This document shows positions 52,841 to 61,576 of a DNA stretch of 64,000 nt, one piece after another (positions within the stretch are counted from its first letter, which is position 1; the number at the start of each line of letters is the position of its first letter). A model generated the notes under the pieces. The model made no database searches, was not told where the DNA came from, and saw nothing but the letters and a program-made list of their open reading frames with translations. A program made the translations under genes and the position numbers. Source of the DNA: Nocardia sp. alder85J (lineage in GTDB: Bacteria > Actinomycetota > Actinomycetes > Mycobacteriales > Mycobacteriaceae); NCBI RefSeq assembly GCF_020176955.2, contig NZ_JAIUCZ020000001.1, positions 1,178,001 to 1,242,000 of the forward strand. Direction: 5' to 3'.

Positions 52841-54056
52841 CGCGGTGCCGGAGGCGGCGATCCTGCATGCCGATCTGGATTCGTTCTACGCGTCGGTGGA
52901 GCAGCGCGACGATCCCCGGCTGCGGGGGCGGCCGGTGATCGTGGGTGCGGGGGTCGTGCTGGCGGCCAGTTACGAGGCCAAGGCGCTGGGGGTGCGGACG
53001 CCGATGAATGCGCGGCAGGCGCTGCGGCTGTGCCCGCAGGCGATCGTGGTGCCGCCGCGGATGTCCGCGTACGCGCGGGCCAGCAGAGCGGTGTTCGAGA
53101 TCTTCCGCGACACCACGCCCGAGGTCGAGGGGCTGTCGATCGACGAGGCGTTCCTCGACGTGCACGGGTTGCGGCGGCTGGCGGGGACGCCGGAGGCGAT
53201 CGCACACGGGCTGCGGGAGCGGGTGCGCGCGGAGGCCGGACTGCCGATCTCGGTGGGGGTGGCACGCACCAAATTTCTCGCAAAGGTCGCCAGCGCGGTC
53301 GCGAAACCCGATGGGCTGCTTGTCGTTCCGCCGGATCGGGAGCTGGACTTCCTGCACCCGCTCCCGGTGGAACGACTCTGGGGCGTCGGCGACGTCACGG
53401 CCGCGAAGCTGCACGAATACGGCATCACCCGGATCGGGGAACTCGCCGCGCTGGGCGAACGGTCGTTGACGTCGATGCTGGGGCCCGCGGCGGGGCGGCA
53501 CCTGTACGCCCTGTCCTGGGCCCGGGATCCGCGGCGGGTCGACACCGGCCGGCGACGGCGGTCGATCGGCGCCCAGCGCGCACTGGGGCAGCGGCCGCGG
53601 TCGGCGGGCGAGATCGACGCCTATCTGGCCGGTCTCAGCGATCGGCTCGGTCACCGGCTGCGCGGAGCGGGGCGGAGGTGCCGAACGGTGGTGCTGCGCT
53701 TGCGATTCGGCGATTTCACCCGAGCGATCCGCTCGCACACCATGATCGAGGCCACCGACGGCGGCGCGCTGCTGCTGCGGACGGCCCGCGCGCTGCTGGC
53801 CGAGGCGATGCCGCTGATCCGGGAACGTGGCCTGACCCTGATCGGGCTGTCGCTGACCAATCTGGAGGAGGCTGCCGCCGCCGGACAGCTCACGCTGCCG
53901 CTGGGCGGGCGGCCGGCGGCCACCCTCGACGCCACCCTGGACCGATTGCGGGATCGCTACGGTGCGGGCACCGTCATCCGCGCGGCGCTGCTGGGGCGCG
54001 GCGAGGGGTTGTCGGTGCCGGTGCTGCCGGACGGGAACGGCTCACCGGGGGAGTAG
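52833..54056 (+). CDS. dinB: Y-family DNA polymerase IV
   Basis: A 407-residue translesion polymerase. The metal ligands are D14 (LHADLDSFYASVEQ), D104 and E105 (SIDEAFLDV). The thumb carries helix-hairpin-helix regions (WGVGDVTAAKL). The C-terminal QLTLPL at about 353-358 is a sliding-clamp binding motif. The start is ATG 52833; GTG 52845 would also fit the family's N-terminus. The gene converges with the NUDIX gene and their ends overlap by 15 bp. Confidence 0.95.
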   Translation: MTDAVPEAAILHADLDSFYASVEQRDDPRLRGRPVIVGAGVVLAASYEAKALGVRTPMNARQALRLCPQAIVVPPRMSAYARASRAVFEIFRDTTPEVEGLSIDEAFLDVHGLRRLAGTPEAIAHGLRERVRAEAGLPISVGVARTKFLAKVASAVAKPDGLLVVPPDRELDFLHPLPVERLWGVGDVTAAKLHEYGITRIGELAALGERSLTSMLGPAAGRHLYALSWARDPRRVDTGRRRRSIGAQRALGQRPRSAGEIDAYLAGLSDRLGHRLRGAGRRCRTVVLRLRFGDFTRAIRSHTMIEATDGGALLLRTARALLAEAMPLIRERGLTLIGLSLTNLEEAAAAGQLTLPLGGRPAATLDATLDRLRDRYGAGTVIRAALLGRGEGLSVPVLPDGNGSPGE

Positions 54057-54482
54057 GCCGCGGCCGACCAGATCGTCGAAGAGGATGCGGTCCACCGGGG
54101 GCACCCGGTCGCGGTCGGCGTAGGTGAACCAGGCGATCTCGTCGATCTCGCTGCTGGGCGCCAGGGTTCCGGCGAAATCGGCTGTGTAGCAGGCCATTCG
54201 CACGACCGTACCGGGTGCCTCGGGTACGGCGGCGGCGTAGGTGCCGACGTGCGCGACCGTCTCCGGCAGCAGGGCCACCGTCAACTCCTCGTCGATCTCG
54301 CGCAGCAGCGTCTCCGGATCCGATTCGCCGCCCTCGCGTTTGCCGCCGGGGATGTAGAAGACGTCCTTGCCGCGCGGGCGGGCGCAGAGGATGCGCCCCT
54401 CCGCGATCAGCACCCAGGCCACGGTATCGATGAGCCGCTCGGCGGGTGTGTCGAGGAGCCGCTCGGCGGGTTGGCTGCGCAC
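54042..54482 (-). CDS. NUDIX hydrolase
   Basis: A 146-residue pyrophosphohydrolase. The Nudix box GGKREGGESDPETLLREIDE and the following EL are intact with the catalytic REIDEE. The N-terminus has a tandem eight-residue duplication (PAERLLDT, PAERLIDT). The start is GTG 54482, six bases after TAGGCT, so probably leaderless. A role in nucleotide cleansing fits its place beside dinB but is only inferred. Confidence 0.92.
   Translation of the reverse strand: MRSQPAERLLDTPAERLIDTVAWVLIAEGRILCARPRGKDVFYIPGGKREGGESDPETLLREIDEELTVALLPETVAHVGTYAAAVPEAPGTVVRMACYTADFAGTLAPSSEIDEIAWFTYADRDRVPPVDRILFDDLVGRGLLPR
54432..54471. repeat. 24-bp-spaced tandem repeat in the NUDIX gene
   Basis: GAGCCGCTCGGCGGGT occurs at 54432-54447 and again at 54456-54471. 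The unit is 24 bp, so the protein gains exactly eight residues. It looks like a recent in-frame duplication. Confidence 0.7.
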
Positions 54483-54546
54483 CGCAGCAGCCTACCCTCG
54501 CCACGGAATGCGCCCACATGTCACCGCCCGATGCGACGATGCGTGC

Positions 54547-56046
54547 ATGAGCGCCGATCTTCGCCTCTCCTCTCCGGCCGGGCGGTGGGTCCTGCTGGCC
54601 ACCGTGCTCGGGTCCGGGATGGCGATGGTGGATTCCACCGTCGTGAACGTCGCACTGCCCCGGATCGCCGGGGAGTTCGGCGCGTCCATGGCGGGCCTGC
54701 AATGGACGGTGAACGCCTACACGCTGACGCTGGCCGGGTTCGTGCTGCTGGGCGGGTCGCTCGGCGACCGGTACGGGCGGCGTCGGGTGTTCGTGATCGG
54801 GGTGGTGTGGTTCGCGCTGTCGTCGGCGTTGTGCGCGGCGGCGCAGGACATTTCGATGCTGGTGGCGGCGCGGGCGCTCCAGGGGGTGGGTGGCGCGCTG
54901 CTCACCCCGGGTGCGCTGGCTATCATCCAGGCGTCCTTCACCCCGGACGACCGGCCGCGCGCGGTCGGGGCCTGGTCCGGGCTGGGCGGCATCGCGGGGG
55001 CGGCGGGGCCGTTCCTCGGCGGCTGGCTGGTCGACGTGGCCGGGTGGCGCTGGGTGTTCCTGCTGAATCTGCCGCTGGCGGTGCTGGTGGTCGCGGTCGC
55101 GGTGCGGCACGTGCCGGAGACCTCGGACGACAGCGCGCACGGCCGTTTCGACGTGCTCGGCGCGGTCCTCGCGGCGGCCGCTCTGGCCGGGGTCACCTAC
55201 GCGCTCACCGAGGCGCCGACGCACAATGCGAACCGGCCGCTGGTGGTGGCCACCGCGGTGGCGGGGATCGCGGCCGCGGCGTGGTTCGTGCTGGTCGAGC
55301 GGCGTCGCTCGCACGATGCGGCCGGGCCGCAGGCGATGCTGCCGGTTCAGGTGTTCCGGTCGCGGCAGTTCACCGCGGTGAACGCGGTGACCTTCGTGGT
55401 GTACGGGGCCATGGGCGTGGTGTTCTTCCTGCTGGTACTCGCCCTGCAAGTGGTGTCCGGATTCTCGCCGATAGTCGCGGGCACCGCGATGTTGCCGGTC
55501 ACCGTGATCATGCTGGCCCTGTCCGCACCCGCCGGCGCGCTGGCCCAGCGGATCGGCCCCCGCATCCCGATGACCGTCGGCCTGGTGGTCGCCGCCGCCG
55601 GAATGCTGCTGATGCTGCGGGTCGGCCGGACTTCGAGCTACTTCGGCACGGTGCTGCCCGCGGTGGCGGTCTTCGGCCTCGGCCTCTCGGCGATGGTCGC
55701 ACCCCTGACCGCGACGGTGCTGGCCTCGGCGGACCCCCGCCACGCAGGCATCGCCAGCGGCGTCAACAACGCGGTCGCCCGCGCCGCCGGCCTGCTCGCG
55801 GTGGCCGCGATCCCACCCCTGGCCGGACTGGGCGGCGAGGCCTATACCGACCCCGCCCTCTTCGCCTCCGGCCTGCACAGATCCCTGCTGTTCTGCGCGG
55901 TGGCGATGCTGGCCGGCGCGGTACTCACCGTATTCACGGTCTCCGACGACGCACTACGAGCCGTGCCGAAAAGCCTCACCCCGCAATGCAAGACACATTG
56001 CGCCGTGGGGGCGCCGCCGCTGGACCGGGTACCGGGCGAGAGCTGA
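54547..56046 (+). CDS. MFS transporter, EmrB/QacA-like
   Basis: A 499-residue, 14-helix DHA2 exporter. The first helix reads GSGMAMVDSTVVNVALPRIA, motif A is GGSLGDRYGRRRVFVI, and motif C-like ALQGVGGALLTPGALAII follows. The start is ATG 54547 without a strong ribosome-binding site. A TetR N-terminal scrap downstream may be what is left of its regulator. Confidence 0.92.
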   Translation: MSADLRLSSPAGRWVLLATVLGSGMAMVDSTVVNVALPRIAGEFGASMAGLQWTVNAYTLTLAGFVLLGGSLGDRYGRRRVFVIGVVWFALSSALCAAAQDISMLVAARALQGVGGALLTPGALAIIQASFTPDDRPRAVGAWSGLGGIAGAAGPFLGGWLVDVAGWRWVFLLNLPLAVLVVAVAVRHVPETSDDSAHGRFDVLGAVLAAAALAGVTYALTEAPTHNANRPLVVATAVAGIAAAAWFVLVERRRSHDAAGPQAMLPVQVFRSRQFTAVNAVTFVVYGAMGVVFFLLVLALQVVSGFSPIVAGTAMLPVTVIMLALSAPAGALAQRIGPRIPMTVGLVVAAAGMLLMLRVGRTSSYFGTVLPAVAVFGLGLSAMVAPLTATVLASADPRHAGIASGVNNAVARAAGLLAVAAIPPLAGLGGEAYTDPALFASGLHRSLLFCAVAMLAGAVLTVFTVSDDALRAVPKSLTPQCKTHCAVGAPPLDRVPGES

Positions 56047-56249
56047 GCCCGAACCGTTTCGGCCACAGCCGCTTTCGCCGGGCCCCGCTGGCCGGTTCGC
56101 AATGCGAGGCATTCGCGCAGCAACCGGCTCGGCACCAGCGGAACAGGTGTCGCCCCGCGACAGGCGTGGCGGCCCGGCGGTGGATTGCCGATCACCGGTC
56201 GCGGTGCGGCAGCGAGCAATTCGGCCGATCCGGTGACCGGGACGCCGCG

Positions 56250-56335
56250 GCGGAGCCGCGACGTGAGCGCCAACCGGGCGCAGATCGCCGAGGCGGCGGC
56301 CGCGGTGTTCGAGCGGCAGTCGTTCGCGCTGGTGG
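56250..56335 (+). pseudogene. TetR regulator, N-terminal scrap
   Basis: RRSRDVSANRAQIAEAAAAV then FERQSFALV resembles the first helix region of TetR proteins. After about 28 codons the sequence becomes the reverse of the glycosyltransferase C-terminus. No recognition helix remains. The match is short, so this is tentative. Confidence 0.4.
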
Positions 56336-56359
56336 TGCGGGGACCGGGTGCGGCCGGGT

Positions 56360-57559
56360 TCAGGCCCGCGCCGGCGCTCGGTCGGTGAGGTAGCGGGCGG
56401 CGATCTCGGCGCCGTCGGTGTGGATCTGTGGGGCGAGGGTGCGGGCGCGGGCGGTGATGGTGGGTGAGAGGGCGTGGGCCAGGGCCGCGGTGAGTGATTC
56501 GACGGTCGGTTCGGCGGGGTGGGCGACGCCGATGCCGAGGTCCTGCACCCGTTGGGCCCAGTAGGGCTGATCGTAGGTGTGCGGGACCACCACCTGGGGG
56601 GCGCCGGCGCGGGCGGCCGTCGTCGTGGTGCCGGCGCCGCCGTGGTGCAGCACCGCGGCGACCCGGGTGAACAGCGCCTGCTGGTTCACCTCGCCGATCA
56701 GCAGGGTGTCCGGATCGTCCGCTGCGCCGAGGTCGGCCCAGCCGCGCGACACCACGGCCCGGCGGCCGAGCGCGCGCACCGCCGCCGCCAGGGTGTGGCC
56801 GTCGGCGCGGGTGCCGATGGTACTGCCGAAGCCGAGGAATACCGGTGGCTCGCCCGCGTCCAGGAAGCGCAGCAGTTCCGCGGGTAACGGGGTGTCGTCG
56901 GGCAGGATCCAGGCGCCGGTGGCGGTCACGGCCAGTTCCGACGGCGCCGGCCACGGGCCCAGCAGCGGATCGGCGGCCAGCAGCGGGCGGGCGGTGAGGA
57001 CGTGGTCGCGGACGTTCGGCACCGGCGCCAATCCCCGTGCGGCACGCTGGGAGTCCAGCGGAGTGCGCCAGATCTCGTTCCAGCGCCGCGCGTCCCGGGT
57101 CCAGCGGGTGCGATTGTCGGCCGTGGCGTCGGCGGGCGGGCCGGGCATCGGGATCGGCGCGTGCTGCGGCGAGGGCAGTGTGATCGGGCAGTAGCACGCG
57201 AAAGTGTAGGGAATGCGGCGCATCTCGGCGATCGACGGGGCGGCGATCTGCAATGCGCCGCAGCCGACGAGCAGGTCGGCGTCGGCGGTGGCCTGTTCCA
57301 GAGTCTCGAACTGCCCGGCGACGGTGTCCGGGATGGTCCGGCGCAGCGCCTCGGCCGACGGCCGGCCGGCAGCGCCGAGGATCGGCCGCAGTTCCGGGCC
57401 CAGCGGCACGAACTCGAATCCGGCCCGTTCGACGAACTGCCGGAAATCCGGCGGCGCGCACACCCGGATCCGATGATCGTGATCCCGCAGCCGCGTGGCC
57501 AGGGCCAGCATCGGCTGCACCTCACCGCGCGAGCCCACCGTCGACAACACCGTTCGCAT
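56360..57559 (-). CDS. GT1-family glycosyltransferase
   Basis: A 399-residue GT-B glycosyltransferase like those acting on glycopeptides and lipids. The N-terminus STVGSRGEVQPMLALATRLR binds acceptor. The donor domain has PPVFLGFGSTIG and the signature VLHHGGAGTTTTAARAGAPQ. GAGGAGG lies before the ATG. There is no biosynthetic cluster around it, so the acceptor is unknown. Confidence 0.92.
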   Translation of the reverse strand: MRTVLSTVGSRGEVQPMLALATRLRDHDHRIRVCAPPDFRQFVERAGFEFVPLGPELRPILGAAGRPSAEALRRTIPDTVAGQFETLEQATADADLLVGCGALQIAAPSIAEMRRIPYTFACYCPITLPSPQHAPIPMPGPPADATADNRTRWTRDARRWNEIWRTPLDSQRAARGLAPVPNVRDHVLTARPLLAADPLLGPWPAPSELAVTATGAWILPDDTPLPAELLRFLDAGEPPVFLGFGSTIGTRADGHTLAAAVRALGRRAVVSRGWADLGAADDPDTLLIGEVNQQALFTRVAAVLHHGGAGTTTTAARAGAPQVVVPHTYDQPYWAQRVQDLGIGVAHPAEPTVESLTAALAHALSPTITARARTLAPQIHTDGAEIAARYLTDRAPARA

Positions 57560-57885
57560 CGCATGTCCTCCTCATCCCGGCCGGGTCGCAGCAGCCCGGG
57601 AATGTCCGCGAGACCGTGCGTCCGACAACCTCGCGACCTGCGATTCTGCACCATGGACGGGGGATTGTGGCAAGCGCACCCCACCCGATATGTTGAAACG
57701 GGACAGATATCCACTCGGCGCCAGGCAATTGTGCCGCCGCCGGCCGCCGGCCGCATTCCGAATGCCGTGCGAAATTCGGACATTCGGCCGCGCGACGCAC
57801 ACCCGTCACCCATTCGATTCCCGGTCGTCGACCGCGAATCACCCGGGCTCGAAAGTCCCGGGCAATTCCGATACGGATATCGCGC
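57560..57885. other. Intergenic region with short inverted repeats
   Basis: About 325 bp between the glycosyltransferase start and the end of an MFS gene. It contains GCATTC-C-GAATGC (57753-57765) and CCGAATG/CATTCGG (57758-57764 and 57781-57787). No gene is supported here. Confidence 0.45.
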
Positions 57886-59310
57886 TCATTTCGGTGCGGC
57901 AGCTGTTCCGGACGGCATTCGCACTGGTTCCCGCGGCACCTCACCCGGCGCGGCGATGCCGTAACGGGTGACGGCGAGCGCGGCCAGCCAGGCAGCGGCG
58001 GCCGCGAGAGCGAGGAGGTGCAGTCCGGACACGAAATGCGGCCCCGACGGCGCACCGGCCACCGCCCCGAAGATCGCGACGCCGCTGGCGGTGCCGATCT
58101 GCCGGGCGGTGTTCGACACACCGGTAGCCAGCCCGGACCGGCCCGGCGGCGCGGCCGCCACCACCGCGGCCACCACCGACGCCGTGATCAGCCCGGCGCC
58201 GACGCCCAGCAGCACGAATCCGCCCAGCAGCCAACCGAATCCGGACGTGCGCGCGGCGCCGAGCAGCAGCAGCGAACCCAGTGCGGCACAGCCACATCCG
58301 GCGCTCACCACCCCGCGCGCACCCCAGCGGGCGGTGCAGCGCCCCGCCACCGGCGCGAGCACGACCAGCGGAACCGCCAACGGCAGCACCGCGACTCCCG
58401 CGGCCGCCGGGGACAGCCCGCGCACATCCTGGAGGTACAGCGTGCCGACGAACAAGATGCCGTTGAAGATCAGGTTGCCGGTCAGCGCCACCAGATTGGG
58501 ACTCAGAAAAGCCCGGCGGCGCAACAGATCCAGCGGCAGAATCGGATTCTCGCTGCGCCCGGCGGACCACCCGGCCACCGCCAGCGCCGCCACCGCGCCC
58601 CCGCCGACCGGCGCCAGGACACCCGCCCCCGCACCGTGCCCGGCGGCGATCACGGTGCAGACCAGCCCGCTGAGCCCTGCCACGAACCCGGCCAGCCCCA
58701 GCACATCCAGCCGGCCACGCCGATCCCCGCGCCGATCCGGCACCGCCCACAGCGCCGCGGCGATCGCGATCCCGGTGAGCGGCACGTTGATCCAGAACAC
58801 CGGCCGCCAGCCGAACCACCCCACCAGCAGCCCACCCAGCACCGGCCCCGCGGGCAGCGCCAGCGAGGAGAAGGCGGCCCAGGTCCCCAGCGCCCGCGCC
58901 TGCTCGCCGCGCTCCGGGAACACGTCGACGATCACCGCCATGGTGCTCGGCAGCAGCAGCGCCCCACCGACCCCCTGCACCACCCGCCCGCCGACCAGCA
59001 CCGTCACCGTCGGCGCGAGCGCGCACGCCAGCGACGCGACCCCGAACAACGCGAATCCGGCGAGCAACACCCGCCGGTGCCCGAACCGGTCACCGAGCGT
59101 GCCACCGGCGAGCAGCAGCCCGGCGATGGCCACCACATACCCGTCCACCACCCATTGCAGCGTCGCCACCCCGGCGTGCAGCCCGCGCCCGATCCCGGGC
59201 AGCGCGACATTGACGATGGTGACATCGAGCAGGACCAAAAACATCCCGGCGCACATCACCGCCAGCACGCGATGCCGCGACGGCGTTCTCCGTGAAATCG
59301 AGGAAATCAT
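57886..59310 (-). CDS. MFS transporter, EmrB/QacA-like
   Basis: A 474-residue, 14-helix exporter. Helix one reads GMFLVLLDVTIVNVALPGIG, and motif A is GGTLGDRFGHRRVLLAG. The start is ATG 59310. A CCGAAA-type palindrome 16 bp upstream resembles the repeats before the divergent ArsR gene, so that regulator is a likely repressor. Confidence 0.92.
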   Translation of the reverse strand: MISSISRRTPSRHRVLAVMCAGMFLVLLDVTIVNVALPGIGRGLHAGVATLQWVVDGYVVAIAGLLLAGGTLGDRFGHRRVLLAGFALFGVASLACALAPTVTVLVGGRVVQGVGGALLLPSTMAVIVDVFPERGEQARALGTWAAFSSLALPAGPVLGGLLVGWFGWRPVFWINVPLTGIAIAAALWAVPDRRGDRRGRLDVLGLAGFVAGLSGLVCTVIAAGHGAGAGVLAPVGGGAVAALAVAGWSAGRSENPILPLDLLRRRAFLSPNLVALTGNLIFNGILFVGTLYLQDVRGLSPAAAGVAVLPLAVPLVVLAPVAGRCTARWGARGVVSAGCGCAALGSLLLLGAARTSGFGWLLGGFVLLGVGAGLITASVVAAVVAAAPPGRSGLATGVSNTARQIGTASGVAIFGAVAGAPSGPHFVSGLHLLALAAAAAWLAALAVTRYGIAAPGEVPREPVRMPSGTAAAPK

Positions 59311-59325
59311 GCTCGCAGTGTTGCC

Positions 59326-59339
59326 CCGAAACGCTTCGG
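59326..59339. promoter_or_regulatory. ArsR-type box before the MFS gene
   Basis: CCGAAACGCTTCGG has CCGAA/TTCGG arms and is followed by a further CCGAAACAT (59345-59353). It shares the CCGAAA half-site with the repeats upstream of the ArsR gene at 59697-59726. Confidence 0.5.
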
Positions 59340-59696
59340 CCCCGGCCGAAACATGACCGCACGCATGCCGCGTCGCAGCCGATTACCGTGCCGGACAAGA
59401 TGATCGGTGCGGCGACCGCCACGCCGCCGATCAGTCGGCGGCGGGCTGCTGCCGTCGGTCCCCGCCACCTGCTGCCGTATCGCCCGAAGTCGGCCGGTGC
59501 CCGCCGACGACCGCGCGTCGCCGCTGCGCCACCCCGCCCCGCACCGACCGGTGCACGCGACTCCTCCGGATCCCGCAGGCCCTCGGCAGCGGTGGCCCGG
59601 GGCCACCTCGCATCAGGGCCACGCCGGAGCAGCCACCTGCGCGACAGCGGTGTCGGCCGCCGTGGCCGGGTTGCCGCCGCCGATCCAGCCCACGAC

Positions 59697-59726
59697 AACA
59701 TTTCGGTGGGCGCCGAAATGTTTCGG
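59697..59726. promoter_or_regulatory. ArsR operator repeats
   Basis: AACATTTCGG (59697-59706) and CCGAAATGTT (59713-59722) are perfect ten-base arms six bases apart. An overlapping CCGAAA-TG-TTTCGG palindrome spans 59713-59726. The last base lies 15 bp before the ArsR start, a standard place for autorepression. Confidence 0.7.
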
Positions 59727-59741
59727 GGGCAGACTCGGAGT

Positions 59742-60509
59742 ATGTCCGATCATCGAAGTCCGCACGGATATGCCGATATCGCCGCGGTCGGGTCGCTGCT
59801 GGCGGATCCGACGCGGGCCCGGGTACTGGCGGCGCTGGCCGACGGGCGGGCGCTGCCCGCCTCGGTGCTGGCCGCAGAGGCTGGGGTGGCGGCGTCGACG
59901 GCGAGCGAACATCTGACTCGGCTGGTCGGAGGCGGGTTGCTGGTGGTGGAGCGGTCGGGGCGGCATCGGTACTACCGGCTGGCCAGTGCGGAGGTGGGGA
60001 CCGTGATCGAGGCGATGGCGGTGCTGGCCCCGGTGCTGCCGGTGCGGTCGTTGCGCGAGTCGACCCGGGCCGCGGCACTGCGCCACGCCCGCAGTTGTTA
60101 CGACCATCTCGCCGGGCGGCTGGGGGTCGCGGTGACGGCCGCATTGCTGGCGAGGCAGGCGCTGGTCCGGGTCGACGGGCTGACGGGAATCGAACGGGCG
60201 GAAGGGGATCCGATCTCGGCACCGCTGGCCGAGCATCCCTATCGGCTGGGGCCGGCGGCCGGGCCGGTCTTCGAGGAACTCGGGGTCGATCTGGCCGAGG
60301 TGCGCGGTCGGCGGCGACCGCTGCTGCGCTTCTGTGTGGATTGGAGCGAACAGCAGCACCATCTCAGCGGGGCCCTGGGGGCGGCGGTGCTGACCCGGAT
60401 GGAGTCGGCGGGATGGGTGACCCGGCAGGATTCCCGGCGCACGCTGCGGCTGACGGACGGCGGCGCACGGGCGCTGGATCGGATCCTGGGGGTCGACCTC
60501 GCCGCCTGA
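59742..60509 (+). CDS. ArsR-family regulator
   Basis: A 255-residue regulator. The winged helix at about 15-85 reads LLADPTRARVLAALADGRAL, LAAEAGVAASTASEHLTRLV and ERSGRHRYYRLA. It has a long C-terminal domain with LLRFCVDWSEQQHHLSGALG, typical of the larger ArsR type near exporters. It has no arsenic-type CxC pair in the recognition region, so the ligand is probably organic. Confidence 0.92.
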   Translation: MSDHRSPHGYADIAAVGSLLADPTRARVLAALADGRALPASVLAAEAGVAASTASEHLTRLVGGGLLVVERSGRHRYYRLASAEVGTVIEAMAVLAPVLPVRSLRESTRAAALRHARSCYDHLAGRLGVAVTAALLARQALVRVDGLTGIERAEGDPISAPLAEHPYRLGPAAGPVFEELGVDLAEVRGRRRPLLRFCVDWSEQQHHLSGALGAAVLTRMESAGWVTRQDSRRTLRLTDGGARALDRILGVDLAA

Positions 60510-60518
60510 TCGGGGCGC

Positions 60519-60959
60519 TCAGGCCAGTTTCTCGGCTCGTTCCCGCAGTCCGGCGGTCATCCCGGCGAATCCGCGCCGCATCGCCGCGCCCAGGGCCGCG
60601 GACACCACCGGGCGCAGCCAGCCGTTCAGCTCGAAGTGGGAGGTGTAGCGGCAGTGTTCGTCGTCGATCGGGGTGAGCCGCTGGGTGCGCAGGCTGTGCA
60701 GCGCGCCGGCCGGGACCGGCTTCATGGTGTAGGCGAATTCCGTTCCGGGCGTGTGTGATCGGATGAACTCGCGCTGCCGGCGCGGATGCGGCCCGGTCAG
60801 TTGCACCAGCATGTCGATCGGCTCGCCGGGACGCAGCGTGGTCCGGCACTCCAGGACGAACGGATTCCACTCGCCGTAGGCGGCGAAGTCGGTGAGCACA
60901 CCCCACACCACGTCGGCGCTCGCCCCGATCTCGACGCTCTCGTCGATCACAAATCCCAT
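60519..60959 (-). CDS. SRPBCC (polyketide cyclase/START-like) protein
   Basis: A 146-residue lipid-binding fold protein. EIGASADVVWGVLTDFAAYG and the NPFVLECR strand are typical, with a C-terminal helix ending GMTAGLRERAEKLA. The start is ATG 60959, seven bases after TAGGGT. A GTG at 60968 is upstream in frame but lies in that promoter. A KstR-like box overlaps the promoter, hinting at sterol- or lipid-linked control. Confidence 0.85.
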   Translation of the reverse strand: MGFVIDESVEIGASADVVWGVLTDFAAYGEWNPFVLECRTTLRPGEPIDMLVQLTGPHPRRQREFIRSHTPGTEFAYTMKPVPAGALHSLRTQRLTPIDDEHCRYTSHFELNGWLRPVVSAALGAAMRRGFAGMTAGLRERAEKLA

Positions 60960-60974
60960 GCCGGTCACCCTAAC

Positions 60975-60988
60975 TGAAACATGTTCTA
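60975..60988 (-). promoter_or_regulatory. KstR-like operator box before the SRPBCC gene
   Basis: TGAAACATGTTCTA fits TnnAACnnGTTnnA. It starts three bases upstream of the TAGGGT -10 of the SRPBCC gene and its last three bases are the stop codon of the TetR gene. It is the same motif as the pair at 20345-20381. Confidence 0.55.
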
Positions 60989-61576
60989 TTTGCCCGCCGC
61001 GGCCGGCGGCGCGTCGGCAGTGAGCACCCGGGCGATCAGCAGCCGGGCCGCGGCGTCCACCCGGGCATCGTCCCCGGTGACCAGGCGGTCCTGGAGCAGG
61101 CCGCGGATGCCGGAGATCAGTACCGTGGCGGTCGCCTCCGGGTCGGCGACCGTGGGGTGGAAGCGCGACAGCGTGGCGGTGAGCGTGTCGACCAGGACGT
61201 GCACCGCGTCCTCGGCGTATCCGCGGAACGGGCTGCCCGGCACCGAGGCGACGCCGAGCACCTGCAACAGCACCCGGGTGCCGGCGATCCAGCCGGAAGT
61301 GGTGTTCACACAGAACGATTCGGACAACGCTCGCCGGAGCGCGTCCAGATCCGGTACGCCGGAGAACATCCCGGCGATATCGGGCCGTTGCGTCTCCAGC
61401 GCGGCGATCAGCATCTGCTCCTTGGTCCCGAAGTAGTGGATGAGCATGCGGGAACTCGTACCCAGGTACTCGGCCAGCGGCCGCAACGACAACTCGGTGA
61501 GACCGTACTCGGCGAGGTACGCGATGACGCCGGACAGCAGTTCGGCTCGGCGGGCATGATCGAGTGGTCGGGGCAC
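60986..61576 (-). CDS. TetR-family regulator
   Basis: A 196-residue regulator. The helix-turn-helix region reads LSLRPLAEYLGTSSRMLIHY then FGTKEQMLIAAL, at about 28-65. It sits 27 bp upstream of the SRPBCC gene in the same direction. Whether it, or a distant KstR protein, binds the box at its own end is open. Confidence 0.92.
   Translation of the reverse strand: MPRPLDHARRAELLSGVIAYLAEYGLTELSLRPLAEYLGTSSRMLIHYFGTKEQMLIAALETQRPDIAGMFSGVPDLDALRRALSESFCVNTTSGWIAGTRVLLQVLGVASVPGSPFRGYAEDAVHVLVDTLTATLSRFHPTVADPEATATVLISGIRGLLQDRLVTGDDARVDAAARLLIARVLTADAPPAAAGK

Larger units (their letters stand above)
59311..59741. other. Long spacer between MFS and ArsR genes
   Basis: About 430 bp with operator-like repeats at each end (listed separately) and no convincing gene between. 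Frames in the middle are Pro/Arg-rich shadows without start signals. Confidence 0.45.
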
